A stretch of 64,000 bases of DNA from NCBI GenBank assembly GCA_916613615.1, contig OU744724.1, positions 46,044,662 through 46,108,661 of the forward strand, in the 5' to 3' direction. A program made the translations under genes and the position numbers. This stretch comes from Steromphala cineraria (lineage: Eukaryota > Mollusca > Gastropoda > Trochida > Trochidae). Below the pieces are notes generated by a model that ran no database searches, was not told the DNA's origin, and saw nothing but the letters and a program-made list of their open reading frames with translations. Positions 59,801 through 64,000 of the stretch are shown piece after piece (within the stretch, counting starts at the first letter, position 1; every line of letters begins with the position of its first letter).

Positions 59801-62800
59801 ATACAAGTGGAGGGGTTAATAAGAGAGCGGAGGTAGGGAGTTCCAGTTCCATGGACCAAACATTGGGGCTTTAATATACAAATGGAGGGGTTAATAAGAG
59901 AGCGGAGGTAGGTAGTTCCAGTTCCATGGACCAAACATTGGGGCTTCAATATACAAGTGGAGGGGTTAATAAGAGCGGAGGTAGGGAGTTCCAGTTCCAT
60001 GGACCAAACATTGGGGCTTTAATATACAAGTGGAGGGGTTTATATGAGCGGGGGTAGGGAGTTCCAGTTCCATGGACCAAACATTGGGGCTTCAATATAC
60101 AAGTGGAGGGGTAAATAAGAGAGCGGAGGTAGAGAGCTCCAGTTCCAGAACCAAACATTGGGGCTTTAATATACAAGTGGAGGGGTTAATAAGAAAGCGG
60201 AGGTAGGTAGTTCCAGTTCCATGAACCAAACATTGGGGCTTCAATATACAAGTGGAGGGGTTAATAAGAGAGCGGAGGTACGTAGTTCCAGTTCCATGAA
60301 CCAAACATTGGGGCTTCAATATACAAGTGGAGGGGTTAATAAGAGAGCGGAGGTACGTAGTTCCAGTTCCATGAACCAAACATTGGGGCTTCAATATACA
60401 AGTGGAGGGGTTAATAAGAGAGCGGAGGTAGGTAGTTCCAGTTCCATGGACCAGACATTGGGGCTTTAATATACAAATGGAGGGGTTTATAAGAGAGCGG
60501 AGGTAGGGAGTTCCAGTTCCATGAACCAAACATTGGGGCTTCAATATACAAGTGGAGGGGTTAATAAGAGAGCGGAGGTAGGTAGTTCCAGTTCCATGGA
60601 CCAAACATTGGGGCTTTAATATACAAGTGGAGGGGTTAATAAGAAAGCGGAGGTAGGTAGTTCCAGTTCCATGAACCAAACATTGGGGCTTCAATATACA
60701 AGTGGAGGGGTTAATAAGAGAGCGGAGGTAGGTAGTTCCAGCTCCATGGACCAAACATTGGGGCTTTAATATACAAATGGAGGGGTTTATAAGAGAGCGG
60801 AGGTAGGGAGTTCCAGTTCCATGAACCAAACATTGGGGCTTCAATATACAAGTGGAGGGGTTAATAAGAGAGCGGAGGTAGGTAGTTCCAGTTCCATGAA
60901 CCAAACATTGGGGCTTTAATATACAAATGGAGGGGTTTACAAGAGAGCGGAGGTAGGGAGTTCCAGTTCCATGAACCAAACATTGGGGCTTCAATATACA
61001 AGTGGAGGGGTTAATAAGAGAGCGGAGGTAGGTGGTTCCAGTTCCATTGACCAAACATTGGGGCTTCAATATACAAGTGGAGGGGTTAATAAGAAAGCGG
61101 AGGTAGGTAGTTCCAGTTCCATGGACCAAACACTGGGGCTTTAACATACAAGTGGAGGGGTTAATAAGAGCGGAGGTAGGAAGTTCCAGTTCCATGGACC
61201 AAACATTCGGGCTTTAATATACAAGTGGAGGGGTTAATAAGAAAGCGGAGGTAGGTAGTTCCAGTTCCATGGACCAAACATTGGCGCTTTAACATACAAG
61301 TGGAGGGGTTTATAAGAGAGCGGAGGTAGGTATTTCCAGTTCCATGGACCAAACATTGGGGCTTCAATATACAAGTGGAGGAGTTAATAAGAGAGCGGAG
61401 GTAGGTAGTTCCAGTTCCATGGACCAAACATTGGGGCTTTAACATACAAGTGGAGGGGTTAATAAGAGCGGAGGTAGGGAGTTCCAGTTCCATGGACCAA
61501 ACATTGGGGCTTCAATATACAAGTGGAGGGGTTAATAAGAGAGCGGAGGTAGGGAGTTCCAGTTCCATGGACCAAACATTGGGGCTTTAATATACAAATG
61601 GAGGGGTTAATAAGAGAGCGGAGGTAGGTAGTTCCAGTTCCATGGACCAAACATTGGGGCTTCAATATACAAGTGGAGGGGTTAATAAGAGCGGAGGTAG
61701 GGAGTTCCAGTTCCATGGACCAAACATTGGGGCTTTAATATACAAGTGGAGGGGTTTATAAGAGCGGGGGTAGGGAGTTCCAGTTCCATGGACCAAACAT
61801 TGGGGCTTCAATATACAAGTGGAGGGGTAAATAAGAGAGCGGAGGTAGAGAGCTCCAGTTCCAGAACCAAACATTGGGGCTTTAATATACAAGTGGAGGG
61901 GTTAATAAGAAAGCGGAGGTAGGTAGTTCCAGTTCCATGAACCAAACATTGGGGCTTCAATATACAAGTGGAGGGGTTAATAAGAGAGCGGAGGTAGGGA
62001 GTTCCAGTTCCATGGACCAAACATTGGGGTTTTAACATACAAGTGGAGGGGTTAATAAGAGCGGAGGTAGTGAGTTCCAATTCCATGGACCAAACATTTG
62101 GGCTTCAACATACAAGTGGAGGGGTTAATAAGAGAGCGGAGGTAGGGAGTTCCAGTTCCATGGACCAAACATTCGGGCTTCAATATACAAGGGGAGGGGT
62201 TAATAAGAGCGGGGGTAGGGAGTTCCAGTTCCATGGACCAAACATTGGGGCTTTAATATACAAATGGAAGGGTTAATAAGAGAGCGGAGGTAGGGAGTTC
62301 CAGTTCCATGGACCAAACATTGGGGCTTCAATATACAAGTGGAGGGGTTTATAAGAGAGCGGAGGTAGGGAGTTCCAGTTCCATGGACCAAACATTGGGG
62401 CTTTAACATACAAGTGGAGGGGTTAATAAGAGCGGAGGTAGGGAGTTCCAGTTCCATGGACCAAACATTCGGGCTTCAATATACAAGTAGAGGGGTTAAT
62501 AAGAGCGGGGGTAGTGAGTTCCAGTTCCATGGACCAAACATTGGGGCTTTAATATACAAGTGGAGGGGTTTATAAGAGCGGGGGTAGGGAGTTCCAGTTC
62601 CATGGACCAAACATTGGGGCTTTAATATACAAATGGAGGGGTTAATAAGAGCGGAGGTAGGGAGTTCCAGTTCCATGGACCAAACATTCGGGCTTTAATA
62701 TACAAGTGGAGGGGTTTATAAGAGAGCGGAGGTAGGTAGTTCCAGTTCCATGAACCAAACATTGGGGCTTCAATATACAAGTGGAGGGGTTAATAAGAGA

Positions 62801-64000
62801 GCGGAGGTAGGTAGTTCCAGTTCCATTGACCAAACATTGGGGCTTCAATAGACAAGTGGAGGGGTTAATAAGAGAGCGGAGGTAGGTAGTTCCAGTTCCA
62901 TGGACCAAACATTGGGGCTTTAACATACAAGTGGAGGGGTTAATAAGAGCGGAGGTAGGGAGTTCCAGTTCCATGGACCAAACATTCGGGCTTTAATATA
63001 CAAGTGGAGGGGTTTATAAGAAAGCGGAGGTAGGTAGTTCCAGTTCCATGGACCAAACATTGGGGCTTTAACATACAAGTGGAGGGGTTTATAAGAGAGC
63101 GGAGGTAGGTAGTTCCAGTTCCATGGACCAAACATTCGGGCTTTAATATACAAGTGGAGGGGTTTATAAGAGAGCGGAGGTAGGTAGTTCCAGTTCCATG
63201 GACCAAACATTGGGGCTTCAATATACAAGTGGAGGGGTTAATAAGAGAGCGGAGGTAGGGAGTTCCAGTTCCATGGACCAAACATTGGGGCTTCAATATA
63301 CAAGTGGAGGGGTTAATAAGAGCGGAGGTAGGGAGTTCCAGTTCCATGGACCAAACATTGGGGCTTCACTATACAAGTGGAGGGGTTGATAAGAGAGCGG
63401 AGGTAGTGAGTTCCAGTTCCATGGACCAAACATTTGGGCTTCAATATACAAGTGGAGGGGTTAATAAGAGAGCGGAGGTAGGAAGTTCCAGTTCCATGAA
63501 CCAAACATTGGGGCTTCAATATACAAGTGGAGGGGTTAATAAGAGAGCGGAGGTACGTAGTTCCAGTTCCATGAACCAAACATTGGGGCTTCAATATACA
63601 AGTGGAGGGGTTAATAAGAGAGCGGAGGTAGGTAGTTCCAGTTCCATGGAATAAACATTGGGGCTTTAACATACAAGTGGAGGGGTTTATAAGAGAGCGG
63701 AGGTAGGTAGTTCCAGTTCCATGGACCAAACATTGGGGCTTTAACATACAAGTGGAGGGGTTAATAAGAGCGGAGGTAGGGAGTTCCAGTTCCATGGACC
63801 AAACATTTGGGCTTTAATATACAAGTGGAGGGGTTAATAAGAGAGCGGAGGTAGGGAGTTCCAGTTCCATGGACCAAACATTGGGGCTTCAATATACAAG
63901 TGGAGGGGTTAATAAGAGCGGAGGTTGGGAGTTCCAGTTCCATGGACCAAACATTGGGGCTTCAATATACAAGTGGAGGGGTTAATAAGAGCGGAGGTAG
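50873..64000. repeat. Rearranged higher-order blocks at the right of the array
   Basis: The same markers continue with different spacing. GGAATAAAC units lie at 52478, 55231 and 63648 (steps of 2753 and 8417), and GAGCTCC units at 50680, 60134 and 61850 (steps of 9454 and 1716). A long stretch beginning near 47299 is repeated near 56828, 9529 bp on, which equals 6776 plus 2753. This indicates later segmental duplications superimposed on the 6.8-kb pattern. Confidence 0.75.

Larger units (their letters stand above)
16931..64000. repeat. 75/73-bp satellite array, about 47 kb, open at the right window edge
   Basis: One monomer repeats head to tail from 16931 to the last base. Landmarks in each unit are CCATGGACCAAACATTGGGG, ATACAAGTGGAGGGGTTAAT and GCGGAGGTAGG. 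Normal units are 75 bp (AAGAGAGCGG); a common variant lacks two bases (AAGAGCGG) and is 73 bp. At an average near 74.5 bp the array holds roughly 630 units. No other element interrupts it. Since 75 bp equals 25 codons, and about three frames of the unit lack stops, open frames of up to 367 codons appear on both strands and break mainly where a 73-bp unit shifts the frame. I see no coding signal beyond that. I do not recognise the satellite family. Confidence 0.98.

Noticed and set aside
16952..63943. Long open frames (up to 367 codons) of 25-residue repeats on both strands, for example around INPSTC / CLVHGTG on minus and MDQT / GGVNKRAEV on plus
   Set aside because: They exist because the monomer is exactly 25 codons and about three of its frames lack stops, close to chance for a unit of that length. 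They overlap antisense, switch frame at every 73-bp unit and show no start, splice or codon-bias signal.
16931..64000. CRISPR array or bacterial direct repeats
   Set aside because: Units are contiguous with no unique spacers, there are no cas genes, and the flanks are animal DNA.
16931..64000. Telomere-like GGGGTTAA motif in the monomer
   Set aside because: It occurs once per 75-bp unit and not as a short tandem, so it is not telomeric repeat.
16931..64000. G-quadruplex potential of the G-rich plus strand
   Set aside because: Runs of three or more G are separated by about 17-20 bases, too far for a typical intramolecular quadruplex.

Overview
The window looks like nuclear DNA of a mollusc, most likely a bivalve. 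The reasons are intron-bearing animal coding sequence, dense AT-rich intergenic DNA, several nested non-autonomous repeats of the tandem-core (pearl / Helentron-associated, HINE) type that is characteristic of bivalves, a tRNA-derived SINE, decayed LINE and mariner fragments, and a very long satellite. There are no bacterial operons, CRISPR arrays or phage genes. The species cannot be named from sequence alone.

Layout. 1-3357: repeat-rich, probably intronic DNA with a MITE-like inverted repeat and a HINE-like element (883-2650) that carries a second element nested inside it (1050-1795). 3358-4161: the only convincing protein-coding sequence, the terminal exon of a GCC1/GCC88-like golgin ending in a GRIP domain. 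4261-11935: a truncated family-2 element, a SINE, HINE-like copies at 5116-6257, 8153-8510 and 8516-11467 (the last with about 19 units of 145 bp), a CTAG-rich dispersed repeat, and an isolated family-2 3' end. 12140-16655: a 41-bp minisatellite, a LINE C-terminal remnant, a mariner transposase remnant with its DD34D spacing still readable, a CRE-rich repeat, and a 1.9-kb inverted-repeat element with a 9-bp target-site duplication that contains another LINE remnant.

16931-64000: one uninterrupted tandem array (about 47 kb, roughly 630 monomers, running off the window end) of a 75-bp monomer and a 73-bp length variant. It has layered higher-order structure: 150-bp dimers, a recent 4770-bp tandem duplication, and blocks of about 6.8 kb and their derivatives, marked by private mutant monomers. 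Long open frames across the array on both strands come from the monomer being 25 codons long and are not treated as genes.

The features do not form a pathway. The window is the 3' end of a housekeeping Golgi-tethering gene followed by repeat-rich DNA and then a satellite block. The most notable material is structural: the satellite's higher-order organisation, and two unrelated repeat families that share the same terminal-hairpin architecture.
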